DNA from: Acidobacteriota bacterium
GTDB lineage: Bacteria; Acidobacteriota; Terriglobia; Bryobacterales; Bryobacteraceae
Direction of reading: 5' to 3'
Assembly (NCBI GenBank): GCA_026393985.1
Contig: JAPKZB010000085.1
Coordinates: 1-64,000, forward strand
DNA length: 64,000 nt
Shown here one piece after another: positions 1 to 6,607 of the stretch; the first letter of the stretch is position 1, and the number at the start of each line of letters is the position of its first letter. Position numbers and translations under genes: made by a program. The notes beneath the pieces were generated by a model. The model was given only the letters and a program-made list of their open reading frames with translations, was not told the DNA's origin and did not search any database.

Positions 1-425
1 GCGGCATTGATTTTATTGGGCTCCCGCGAGGGTTCGCCAGAGGCGTGTTCTGCGGCCTCCGCGCTTGCGGCAGCCGATTCCGTCTTCACCAATTGGGTGG
101 CTCCTTTCTTGGCCGCACTTCCAGAAGTCAGACACGGCCTCGCACCGTTTTAACCCAGTATTGGCGGGCTCGACCAGGCTACCGCAACGAAAGACCCCAG
201 ACAGCCCAAGCCGCCCGGCGGGGGCCCTGTGCATAATTCAGGTGAAACCTCTCCCTTGAGTTGATCTTCTATTGATCAATGATAATATCTTTTATCATTG
301 ATAAGGTGGGACGCGCCCGCTAAGCTGTTCCTTGCACGCTTTTTGGCGCATCGGCCTCCCAACCTAGGGACGGGCCGAGCGCTCATACTGATAGGTGGAT
401 ATACGACTATCCGCAGAGGAACGCC
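1..425. other. Intergenic region before the TA operon
   Basis: I see no supportable gene here. A minus-strand frame over roughly 1-140 reads as a plausible Ala/Glu/Lys-rich peptide running off the left edge, but no start or family could be identified. The only clear structure is the AT-rich inverted repeat at 275-302, listed separately. The AT-rich patch contrasts with the GC-rich surroundings. Confidence 0.4.
275..302. promoter_or_regulatory. 11-bp inverted repeat, possible operator
   Basis: The arms ATCAATGATAA (275-285) and TTATCATTGAT (292-302) are perfect reverse complements around a 6-base spacer. The site is AT-rich in a GC-rich region and lies about 125 bp upstream of the ribbon-helix-helix antitoxin start. 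Such antitoxins commonly bind palindromes to repress their own operon, so an operator role is possible. The distance is rather large, and a remnant of a mobile-element end is an alternative. Confidence 0.35.
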
Positions 426-704
426 ATGCCCGAACCCTCAGTTACCCGTCTCACCATCAGCTGGTCCAAGGACACCGACCTGGCCCTGCGCTCTTATCTC
501 GGTTCCCAAGGTCTTAAAAAGGGAGCCCTCTCACAGTTCATTGAAGACGCCGTCAAATGGCGCTTGTTCGATGGAACGGTCGCGCAGGCGCGGGAAGCAT
601 TCGCCGACCTACCGGCTGAAGAAGTCGAAACCCTGGTAGGGGAGGCGGTTGCCGCAGCTCGGCGGGACATGCGCAAGGAACGACGGCCCCGCAAGCAATC
701 GTAG
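426..704 (+). CDS. Ribbon-helix-helix type antitoxin
   Basis: This 92-residue protein has a short beta-strand-like start (TRLTISWS, residues 8-15) followed by two helices ending near residue 49, which fits a ribbon-helix-helix DNA-binding fold. The tail is basic and charged (RRDMRKERRPRKQS). The start is supported by GAGGA just upstream of the ATG. It lies 3 bases upstream of a PIN-domain gene, the usual antitoxin-toxin order, so it probably neutralises that toxin and represses the operon. The family is recognised from fold pattern and context only. Confidence 0.7.
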   Translation: MPEPSVTRLTISWSKDTDLALRSYLGSQGLKKGALSQFIEDAVKWRLFDGTVAQAREAFADLPAEEVETLVGEAVAAARRDMRKERRPRKQS

Positions 705-707
705 CCG

Positions 708-1127
708 ATGCGGGTTGTCCTCGACACCAACATTCTGATCAGCGCGCTGATCACTTCCGTGTCTCCCTCCGCGCAAGTTCTCGCGCTCTGGCGGAGCCGT
801 AGGTTCGATCTGCTCACTTGCGCGCAGCAATTAGAGGAATTCGCCCGGGCAACGCGCTATCCACAAGTTCGTGCCCGGCTCTTGCCCGCAGTCGCCGGAG
901 CTCTTCTCAACCGGGTCCGCGACCGCGCCATGGTTCTCAAAAATCTACCCAAGCTCGATGTTGCTCCAGACCCTGACGACAACTACCTGCTGGCGCCAGC
1001 CGAAGCGGGCGAGGTGCAATTTCTGATTACCGGCGACAAGCCTCTCCTCGGCCTGAAGCGCCACAACTCCACCCAGATCGTCACTCCCGCCGCGCTGCTT
1101 GAACTGCTGAACGAGGGCAACAAATGA
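708..1127 (+). CDS. PIN-domain toxin (putative ribonuclease)
   Basis: This 139-residue protein is a PIN-domain nuclease of the COG1569 type. The acidic metal-binding residues are visible: D6 in VVLDTN, E43/E44 in the QLEEF helix, D88/D90/D91 in DPDDNYLL, and D110 in LITGDK. Length matches the family. It follows the ribbon-helix-helix gene by 3 bases, forming a type II toxin-antitoxin pair; PIN toxins typically cleave RNA to arrest growth. Its stop overlaps the start of the next frame by 4 bases. No catalytic residue is obviously missing, so the toxin looks intact. Confidence 0.85.
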   Translation: MRVVLDTNILISALITSVSPSAQVLALWRSRRFDLLTCAQQLEEFARATRYPQVRARLLPAVAGALLNRVRDRAMVLKNLPKLDVAPDPDDNYLLAPAEAGEVQFLITGDKPLLGLKRHNSTQIVTPAALLELLNEGNK

Positions 1128-1648
1128 CGGACTCTATTCTCCCTGCAAATCCCCTCGACGTGGATCAAGTCGACTTCGACAATGCCGAGCGCCCACGCGC
1201 CTTCTCCGAAGCCTTGATCGCCAGTGGCCGCGACAAGGTGATAAAAGACCGCCGCCGGTTGTATGAGCACAAGTTCATCGACGAGCAGGGCGATCCGATT
1301 CCCACCTTCGCCCTGCCGGATATCGTGGCCGCCGGCACAACCCGGATCACCTTCTTCCGCTGCGGCGAATCGACGGGAAATGCGGGAGCAGCCACCTCCG
1401 ATCCCGTAACAATTCCGCTGGCCGAGCGAGGACGCCACCAGGCAGAACAGATCGCCCGATGGCATTGGCGGAAGCCGACTCTTATCGTCGTGCCGCCTAA
1501 CGACCGCACGCACGAGACCGCCGCGCCGTTGGAGGCCCACTTCCCGGATGTTCATCATCTCCGACGAAGCCAAGACCGACATCCGCGCCATTCCCCAGCA
1601 CATCGCCATGAACATTCTCACCGCCATCCATCGCCTGGCGGAGTCTAA
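1124..1648 (+). pseudogene. Histidine-phosphatase remnant, catalytic His lost
   Basis: The first 70 residues of this frame are unrecognised. Residues from about 74 then resemble the histidine phosphatase (phosphoglycerate mutase-like) superfamily: ITFFRCGESTGN, then PLAERGRHQAEQIA, then PTLIVVPPNDRTHETAAP. The hallmark RHG motif reads RCG, so the phosphohistidine nucleophile is replaced by Cys. The homology stops near 1547, and the frame runs on out of frame through the relE-like gene as His/Arg-rich nonsense. It therefore looks like a 3'-truncated fossil joined to relE by deletion. The ATG overlaps the PIN gene stop, so it may still be co-translated. Confidence 0.55.
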
Positions 1649-1710
1649 CTCCGGCGACGTCAAGACGCTCAAGGGCAACGCTGGAGAGAAGCGTCTTCGC
1701 GTTGGTGATC

Positions 1711-1740
1711 ACCGCGTGTTAACGGTCATCAGAAAACGTA
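1711..1740. repeat. Left target duplication and left terminal inverted repeat
   Basis: ACCGCGT (1711-1717) is the left copy of the target duplication. GTTAACGGTCATCAGAAAAC and the following GTA (1718-1740) form the left terminal repeat of the relE insertion. Confidence 0.8.
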
Positions 1741-2288
1741 AAAATTTGAGCATCTGCCCGAGGTCGCGCATGCCGGGGTTTAAATCTTCGCTGGGGTAGC
1801 GGATAAAAGGGATCATGCCAGCGGCTGGTGCGGCTGCAGACGGAGCACCGGGATAGGCGTTCTGCTGCATTCGACGCCGGGCAAGCGATTGGTAGGGCAC
1901 CCTGATGCGTCACCCGCGGCTCGGAGGAACGGTGCCGGTACCGAGATTGTCGCTGACGGTGAGCTTCCCTTCCTGCGTGTGACGCTTGATAACGCCGCCC
2001 GGCGGCGGCCACCTGTGCGCGACGAGCGCGCTGTCGGCAAGCAGACCCACAATAGCGTTGGCCGCGATCACAACACGGGCAAATCGTAAACAGGGCGTTG
2101 CATTCCGAATTGTGGCAACGCCGAAAGCGAAGAGGCTCCTCAGTCTCGTGATTGGGCATGGCAGATCACCGATGATACGTGAATTCAGACTTACCGGAAA
2201 GATGATTTCGCGCCTGCGGCGCGGATGATGTTGTCAGCCCCAAACCGGCCACACGTTCAGAAAACTACGTTTTCTGGAGACCGCTAAC
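1718..2288. mobile_element. Short insertion element with a cysteine-rich cargo ORF
   Basis: The element is bounded by imperfect 23-bp terminal inverted repeats (1718-1740 and 2266-2288, 20 of 23 bases matching), each beginning GTTA when read inwards. It is flanked by direct repeats ACCGCGT at 1711-1717 and 2289-2295; an 8-bp reading CACCGCGT is also possible. It encodes no transposase, so it is either non-autonomous and mobilised in trans, or a deletion derivative. It interrupts the relE-like gene precisely. The only ORF inside is the minus-strand cysteine-rich one. Confidence 0.8.
1719..2159 (-). CDS. Cysteine-rich zinc-finger-like protein carried by the insertion
   Basis: The first 85 residues match a small family I associate with neighbours of transposase genes. 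The features are paired cysteines (CHNSEC, then CPCCDRGQRYC), then SACRQRARR and AGRRYQASHAGREAHRQRQS, and finally VTHQG. The cysteine pairs suggest a zinc knuckle and the Arg-rich helices suggest nucleic-acid binding, but the function is unknown. The C-terminal 60 residues are poorly recognisable except for a second possible Cys pair, and the stop lies at the very end of the element. It may be degenerate after VTHQG. Confidence 0.55.
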   Translation of the reverse strand: MPNHETEEPLRFRRCHNSECNALFTICPCCDRGQRYCGSACRQRARRAQVAAAGRRYQASHAGREAHRQRQSRYRHRSSEPRVTHQGALPIACPASNAAERLSRCSVCSRTSRWHDPFYPLPQRRFKPRHARPRADAQIFTFSDDR

Positions 2289-2295
2289 ACCGCGT
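2258..2295. repeat. Right terminal inverted repeat, subterminal palindrome and target duplication
   Basis: Bases 2266-2288 are the reverse complement of the left terminal repeat with three mismatches, and 2289-2295 is the second ACCGCGT. The palindrome CAGAAAAC (2258-2265) / GTTTTCTG (2269-2276) overlaps the repeat with a 3-base loop. It could be a transposase-binding or strand-processing hairpin. Confidence 0.75.
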
Positions 2296-2368
2296 CCGCT
2301 TCACCGAGGAACTTCCCGATTCCTTACGCATCCATACCGTCCGCAACCGCAAAGACGCCTACAGATAG

Positions 2369-2876
2369 ATAGACCGCCGCCCCGTCAAGGGCGGAAAAAG
2401 CGGGCGTTCCAAGTTCTTCCGGGAAGTTCTAAAGAGTTCTAACGCCCCGGCCAGCGTTCTAAGAAGCTCTAAGAAAATCCGAGGATTTCCCTCAGCGGTC
2501 ACCTGAAAAGCGGCGGCTTTCCAAAGGCCCTCCTTCAGCCAACAACTCTGGTAGTGGAACATGGCTCCCCGATCCCAAAATCGCCTGGAACTCGATGCGA
2601 CCGGCGGTACGCGAGGAACAACCGGATCCACGTTGCCAGCACGGAGACCGGACCGCGGGAGGCAGCGACCCCTGACGTATATAGCTGCCGGCGGTTGCTT
2701 CGGGGGGTGGGCGGCGCCAAGCTGCGCGGCTCGAAGGCTGTGGTCGATCTCGATCAGACGATGCTGGTCCTACCCGTTGCGACGCGGGCAGGAGTCGAAT
2801 GGGCAGACCGGCAATTGGTGCAGTACAGTCTGCCAAACGCGACGGCGTCCCTTCCTCTTGATGCCTCGGCAAAGTC
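2369..2876. other. Stretch without a recognisable gene
   Basis: No frame here has a family signature or convincing composition. A cluster of TTCTAA-like words recurs between about 2408 and 2475 (gttctaa and ctctaag forms), suggesting a degenerate low-complexity segment. It lies between the split relE gene and the Rhs locus. Confidence 0.4.
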
Positions 2877-3161
2877 TTGGACTCTTTGCTCACCAACCTC
2901 GCCGACGAACTCCTCACCCGAGACATCACCGAACCAAGCGCCGTTCTCGGCTCTCTCTCCGATCACAGTCTCCAAGCTGCCTACGATTTTGTGCTCGAAC
3001 AGCTCGCCCTGGAGCTTCTGGTCGGCGCTCACGAAAATTCCAAGTGGTCCGATGGCAAGCTCGTCATCGACGCTAACCACGGCCCGCTTCATCTTACCCA
3101 AGCCGCCCTCTATGCGGTGAAGCTCGAAGTCCAGCGCCGTGATGCTGAGTTGTGCTGCTGA
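2877..3161 (+). CDS. Hypothetical protein, possibly a fragment
   Basis: This is a 94-residue frame starting at TTG. Its composition is balanced and protein-like, with amphipathic stretches such as LADELLTRDITEP and LQAAYDFVLEQLALELL, so it may be a real small gene or the 3' part of a larger broken one. No Shine-Dalgarno sequence is convincing and no family was recognised. It faces the Rhs immunity gene convergently. The antisense frame at 2754-3173 is the competing interpretation and looks less natural. Confidence 0.3.
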   Translation: MDSLLTNLADELLTRDITEPSAVLGSLSDHSLQAAYDFVLEQLALELLVGAHENSKWSDGKLVIDANHGPLHLTQAALYAVKLEVQRRDAELCC

Positions 3162-3222
3162 CGGTGGCTCCAAACAACCCTACTTGCATTCAGCGCATGC
3201 ACGTGGTCACTTCGTAGAGCCT

Positions 3223-3579
3223 CTAGCCAACCCACAAGCTGCCGTCCTCACTAACGAACTGAACCGCCTCTGGCCCCGTGTAGTCCTCATCCTTCATTGA
3301 GATGGAGATCACCGTGCGGGACTCGAACCCAACTGCAACTTCAGCTTCATTCGCCCACGCATCTGTTACGGTTGCTCCGATCTGCTCACAGAGACGATCC
3401 CGATAACCAGGGGCACCCCAAGTCACCCGGCCACCTGTGTAATCAATCGTAGGATGCGTATACGCTGTCAGGCAGGGCCCGTCGAAGCGCAGTTGTAGGT
3501 AGTCATGCACGAATTCGACAGAACTCAGAACACGACCCTTCAGTTGTCTAATGGCGGTGCTAAGGTCCGTCCCAGGCAT
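3223..3579 (-). CDS. Rhs-associated immunity-type protein
   Basis: This 118-residue protein begins MPGTDLSTAIRQLKG. The start at 3579 is chosen because GGAG lies 8 bases upstream and the toxin frame ends 2 bases before it. The pattern of LKGRVLSSVEFVHDYLQLRF, then APGYRDRLCEQIGATV, then ISISMKDEDYTGPEA resembles a small family often found directly after polymorphic toxin genes. It probably binds and blocks the toxin tip encoded upstream. It appears intact although the toxin gene is broken; cross-protection against neighbours' toxins is one possible reason. The family assignment rests on memory of the pattern. Confidence 0.65.
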   Translation of the reverse strand: MPGTDLSTAIRQLKGRVLSSVEFVHDYLQLRFDGPCLTAYTHPTIDYTGGRVTWGAPGYRDRLCEQIGATVTDAWANEAEVAVGFESRTVISISMKDEDYTGPEAVQFVSEDGSLWVG

Positions 3580-3581
3580 CT

Positions 3582-4643
3582 CTACGGCTCCAATCGAATC
3601 GTCTGGTGGCACGTTGTCTCTCCTCCTGGGCAAGCCTTCGGGGGAGGCTGTTGTCTTGCCGGACTCAATGGCTGGTGTCTTGAAGGATCGGAGTTGGAGA
3701 CCGTCCTTCCCGTCTGCGGGTTGCCACCCTGTCCCGCCTTGTTCTGATACGTCACATATCCGTTCGGATAGCCGGGAGAGCTACCCTTTCCTGGCGTGGC
3801 GTCCATGACTCGCACATCTGTGTCGAGTCCATGTCCTCCCTTTCCACCCTTGAATGCAAACCCCGTTGTTTTGCCCTGCGGATTTACAACCGGACTTGGG
3901 TCGGATGCTCCGCTCGGTACAGGTATTACGTCACCGCCCTCTGACACCAGAAAGGATGGCCCTTTCTTCGCTGTTCCTGCTGCCTCGGCGGTACCGTCGA
4001 GGCGATTCAAACCTTGCGCAGCGTCTATGACGTCATCGGCCTTGCCAGCCAATCTGCCTGCGTTTACCAAGGTTCCTGCCCCGCCTGGAACAAACGGCGC
4101 AACCGTGGCCGCTGCGTCAATCACAACGCCAACTGCGTCTACTGCTGCGGAAAGGCAGTTCCCCTGGCGAACGTTGCTTACAAAGGAAACGGCCCCAATG
4201 CCCACATTCAGCGCATCCCATGCCGTCTCGATTGCCTCACCATGACGATCCACGTATTTCAGCGGATTGTTGCGAGTCTAGCTGTACAGGTTCCAACTTT
4301 GGGGATCGAGTGCGGTCTGGTCCGCAAACGGTTTGTCCGGTGACGTGAACCTGCCCTGAGCGCTGGACATATACCTCGCCCCAAAGTAATCCAGCCCCGT
4401 CTCCGCATCCCGCTCCTTGCCGGTGAATCTCTTTACGTTCTCAAAGTTCCCATACTTCGGACCCCGGCCATTGACGCCACTCAAATCCTGTCCAAACGGC
4501 CGATAGTCATGACGCCGAATCACATTCCCCAGCGCGCCCGTCACCAGACGCACGCTCCCCAGGTGATCTTCGGTCAAAAACTCCAATCCACTTCCCCCGC
4601 TCCCCGCGCCGTATTCTGCCGCTAATCGTCCCAACCCATCGTA
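3582..4643 (-). pseudogene. Rhs core end and toxin tip, interrupted by an amber codon
   Basis: Reading leftwards, this fragment holds the Rhs-repeat core: YDGLGRLAAEYG, TEDHLGSVRLVTGA, HDYRPFGQ, then RFTGKERDAETGLDYFGARY. The conserved end WNLYS-Y-TRNNPLKYVDRHGE follows. The Tyr after WNLYS is TAG at 4278-4280. The same frame continues for 232 codons as a C-terminal toxin module rich in Gly/Ala and ending near PGYPNGYVTYQNKAG and SNSDPSRHQPL. The TAG is one base from TAC or TAT, so this was one protein. Without readthrough the tip is made only by reinitiation, for example at ATG 4253. The toxin activity is not identified. Confidence 0.8.
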
Positions 4644-5022
4644 CCGGGTATGATTGCCCCATAGCCCCTGAGCCTCCCGGGTCCCCCGGGGCCGCCCCTG
4701 GCCCTGGACATTCTCGCGGCAATCGGGTTTACTACTGCTCACCGGGCCTTGGCCGAGGTGTGAAGAACCTGACCAAAACGCAGGAGAGCAGGACCGAACA
4801 CCTTGGGGCCGGCTGAGTACACCTATGGGCTGCGAGCCCGCTGTCGTAACTAGCCGCCCTTCCGGTCCACCCGGTTGAGCCTCGAGCTCGAATAGGTAGG
4901 TGCCGTTCTGCCCTAACCCTCTTCGTTGACGTCTCATCGCCAATTGCTGGACTCTCCCAGTGCGCGGCCTCTGCCCCGAAGCCGCCCGGTCTGCTCTCCC
5001 GCATTTCAGGAGTAACCACAGT
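4644..5022 (+). other. Left non-coding end of the IS110-family element
   Basis: No gene is supported in these 379 bases. The segment includes GC-rich dyads such as CCCGGGTCCCCCGGGG near 4676-4692. By analogy with IS110 elements it is a candidate location for a structured bridge RNA, but no fold was computed. Confidence 0.4.
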
Positions 5023-6375
5023 ATGCCATTCGCCGGTCTCGATCTCCACAAAAAAGAAGTAGAAGCCGCCATCCTCCCCGATCACGGCAACCAACCCATC
5101 CGCCACCGCTTCCCGGCCACCAACGAGGGCATCCTCGCCTTCGCGAAGTCCCACTTATCCAAGCAACATCAGGTCGCCGTCGAAGCCACCACGAACACCT
5201 GGGCCCTCGTCCGCCTCCTCCAACCCCTCGTTCACTCCGTCCACGTCTCCAACCCCGTCGCCACCCACGCCATCGCCAAATCCAAGGTCAAAACCGACAA
5301 GGTCGACGCCCTCGTCCTCGCCCAACTCCTCCGCTCCGGCTTCCTCCCCACCGTCTGGACCCCCGACGAAACCACCTCCGAACTCCGCCGCCGCTGCACC
5401 GAACGCGCCAACCTCACCCATGATCGCGTCCGTATCAAGAACCGCATCCACGCCATCCTCCACCAACACCTCATCCCGCTTCCCGCCGGCGACCTGTTCT
5501 CGGAAGCCAACCTCGCGTGGCTCGCTAAACTCACTCTCCCCGCCTTCGAACAGTCCTGTCTCGCCCGCCAACTCTTCTTCCTCGACATGATCGACACCGA
5601 AATCACCCTGTTTAACGACGACCTCGCCCGCCACGCCTATCACTCCCCCGAAGTGAAGTTACTCATGACCATCCCGGGCGTCGACTTCCCTGTGGCCGAA
5701 ACCATCCTCTCCACCTTAGGCGATTGGACCCGCTTCCCCGACGGCGACCACGCCGCCTCTTACTTTGGCTTAGTACCGTCAACTTACCGGTCCGGCGATC
5801 ACTGTTATCACGGGCCGATCACCAAGAAGGGTAAGGGCCACGCCCGCTGGATGTTAGTCCTGGCGGCGCAGCATCTGGATAAGCACCCCGGCCCGCTCGG
5901 CGCCTCCTTCCGCCGCCTGCAAAAGAAGAAGAACCGGAACATGGCAGTGGTAGCGACGGCGCGCAAGATCGTCACCATCGCTTGGCAGATGTTGAAGAAC
6001 AACGAACCGTACCGCTACGCCGACCCCAAGACGACCCAAGCCAAGACGACCCAAGCCAAGACGACCCAAGCCAAGACGACCCAAGCCAAGACGACCCAAG
6101 CGAAGATGAGCCGTCTGCGGGTACGGGCCACGGGTGAGCGGCGGAAGGGTGGGAATCCGAAGGGTGAGCCGCGCCCCGCCAGCCACGGGAGTGGGAATCC
6201 GACGCGCGCGGTTCCCGCCTTAGAGACGGTGTATGCCAAGGAGGCGTTGCCGCCGCTGCTGCCGTTGGCGCCGGGGGAGAGTAAAATGCTCGCAGAGAGT
6301 GGGACGGCGGGATATGCGGCGCAGATCCGGAGGAGTTACCGGGTGCCGAAGCGGAAGGCCCCGCCGTCGGCATAG
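5023..6375 (+). CDS. IS110-family transposase (recombinase)
   Basis: This 450-residue protein starts at ATG 5023 with AGGAG about 10 bases upstream. The N-terminal RuvC-like DEDD domain begins AGLDLHKKEVEAAIL (D at residue 6), followed by KTDKVDALVLAQLL. The C-terminal Tnp_20 domain shows MTIPGVDFPVAETI, then AASYFGLVPSTYRSGD and ITKKGKGHARWMLVLAA, with the probable nucleophilic Ser in AASYFG. The last 120 residues are unusual: five TTQAK repeats and then a basic, Pro/Gly-rich tail. The catalytic domains look intact, so the element may still be active. Confidence 0.92.
   Translation: MPFAGLDLHKKEVEAAILPDHGNQPIRHRFPATNEGILAFAKSHLSKQHQVAVEATTNTWALVRLLQPLVHSVHVSNPVATHAIAKSKVKTDKVDALVLAQLLRSGFLPTVWTPDETTSELRRRCTERANLTHDRVRIKNRIHAILHQHLIPLPAGDLFSEANLAWLAKLTLPAFEQSCLARQLFFLDMIDTEITLFNDDLARHAYHSPEVKLLMTIPGVDFPVAETILSTLGDWTRFPDGDHAASYFGLVPSTYRSGDHCYHGPITKKGKGHARWMLVLAAQHLDKHPGPLGASFRRLQKKKNRNMAVVATARKIVTIAWQMLKNNEPYRYADPKTTQAKTTQAKTTQAKTTQAKTTQAKMSRLRVRATGERRKGGNPKGEPRPASHGSGNPTRAVPALETVYAKEALPPLLPLAPGESKMLAESGTAGYAAQIRRSYRVPKRKAPPSA
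6031..6105 (+). repeat. Five tandem 15-bp repeats in the transposase gene
   Basis: Five head-to-tail copies of acgacccaagccaag (the last with one change) encode TTQAK five times. They sit between the Tnp_20 domain and the basic tail. The near-identity of the copies points to recent slippage expansion that keeps the reading frame. Confidence 0.95.
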
Positions 6376-6577
6376 CCGGGACTCGCGGAGCGGGCTGGGA
6401 TCAAAGGAAGACGATACTGCGAGCCGGCGGATGCGGCAAGGCGACCCTACGGGCGGGCTACGCCCGGCCTTGCCCCACCCACCGCGCCCGCAGTGTGCTT
6501 TCTCATAGGGCCCCCAGCCCGCTGGCCTGCTCCCGCACGCCCAGATCCGCACCCTCAGCCACCGTCCAGACCCCGCC

Positions 6578-6599
6578 GTGTCAACTTTTCAGTTGACAC
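6578..6599. repeat. Hairpin at the right end of the IS110-family element
   Basis: GTGTCAACT (6578-6586) and AGTTGACAC (6591-6599) are perfect complements around the loop TTTC. The hairpin touches the terminal CAATCATA. It could be a subterminal recognition structure or part of an element-encoded RNA. Confidence 0.7.
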
Positions 6600-6607
6600 A
6601 ATCATAG

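Larger units (their letters stand above)
1548..2368 (+). pseudogene. RelE/ParE-type toxin gene split by a 571-bp insertion
   Basis: Bases 1548-1717 encode a RelE/ParE-like toxin up to the strand KRLRVGDHRV. Bases 2296-2368 encode the missing C-terminus, RFTEELPDSLRIHTVRNRKD, followed by AYR and a TAG stop. Removing 1718-2288 plus one copy of the 7-bp duplication restores one in-frame 80-residue protein of normal family length, with the typical ending of a ribosome-dependent RNase or gyrase-poison fold. As it stands the product would end in unrelated residues encoded by the insert. No antitoxin partner is evident next to it. Confidence 0.8.
4644..6607 (+). mobile_element. IS110-family insertion element inside the Rhs gene
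   Basis: The element carries one transposase gene and separates two halves of an Rhs coding sequence that rejoin at the codons for VYVY|DGLGRLAAEYG. Short inverted repeats mark the ends: TATGATTG at 4649-4656 and CAATCATA at 6599-6606. The triplet TAC (minus strand) occurs on both flanks, so the exact boundary is uncertain by 3 to 5 bases. About 370 bases precede and 230 bases follow the transposase gene without another gene. In IS110 elements such ends can encode the bridge RNA that guides insertion. Confidence 0.8.

Noticed and set aside
4278-4280. Pyrrolysine or programmed readthrough at the Rhs amber codon
   Set aside because: There is no supporting signal and the gene has two other lesions, so simple decay is far more likely.
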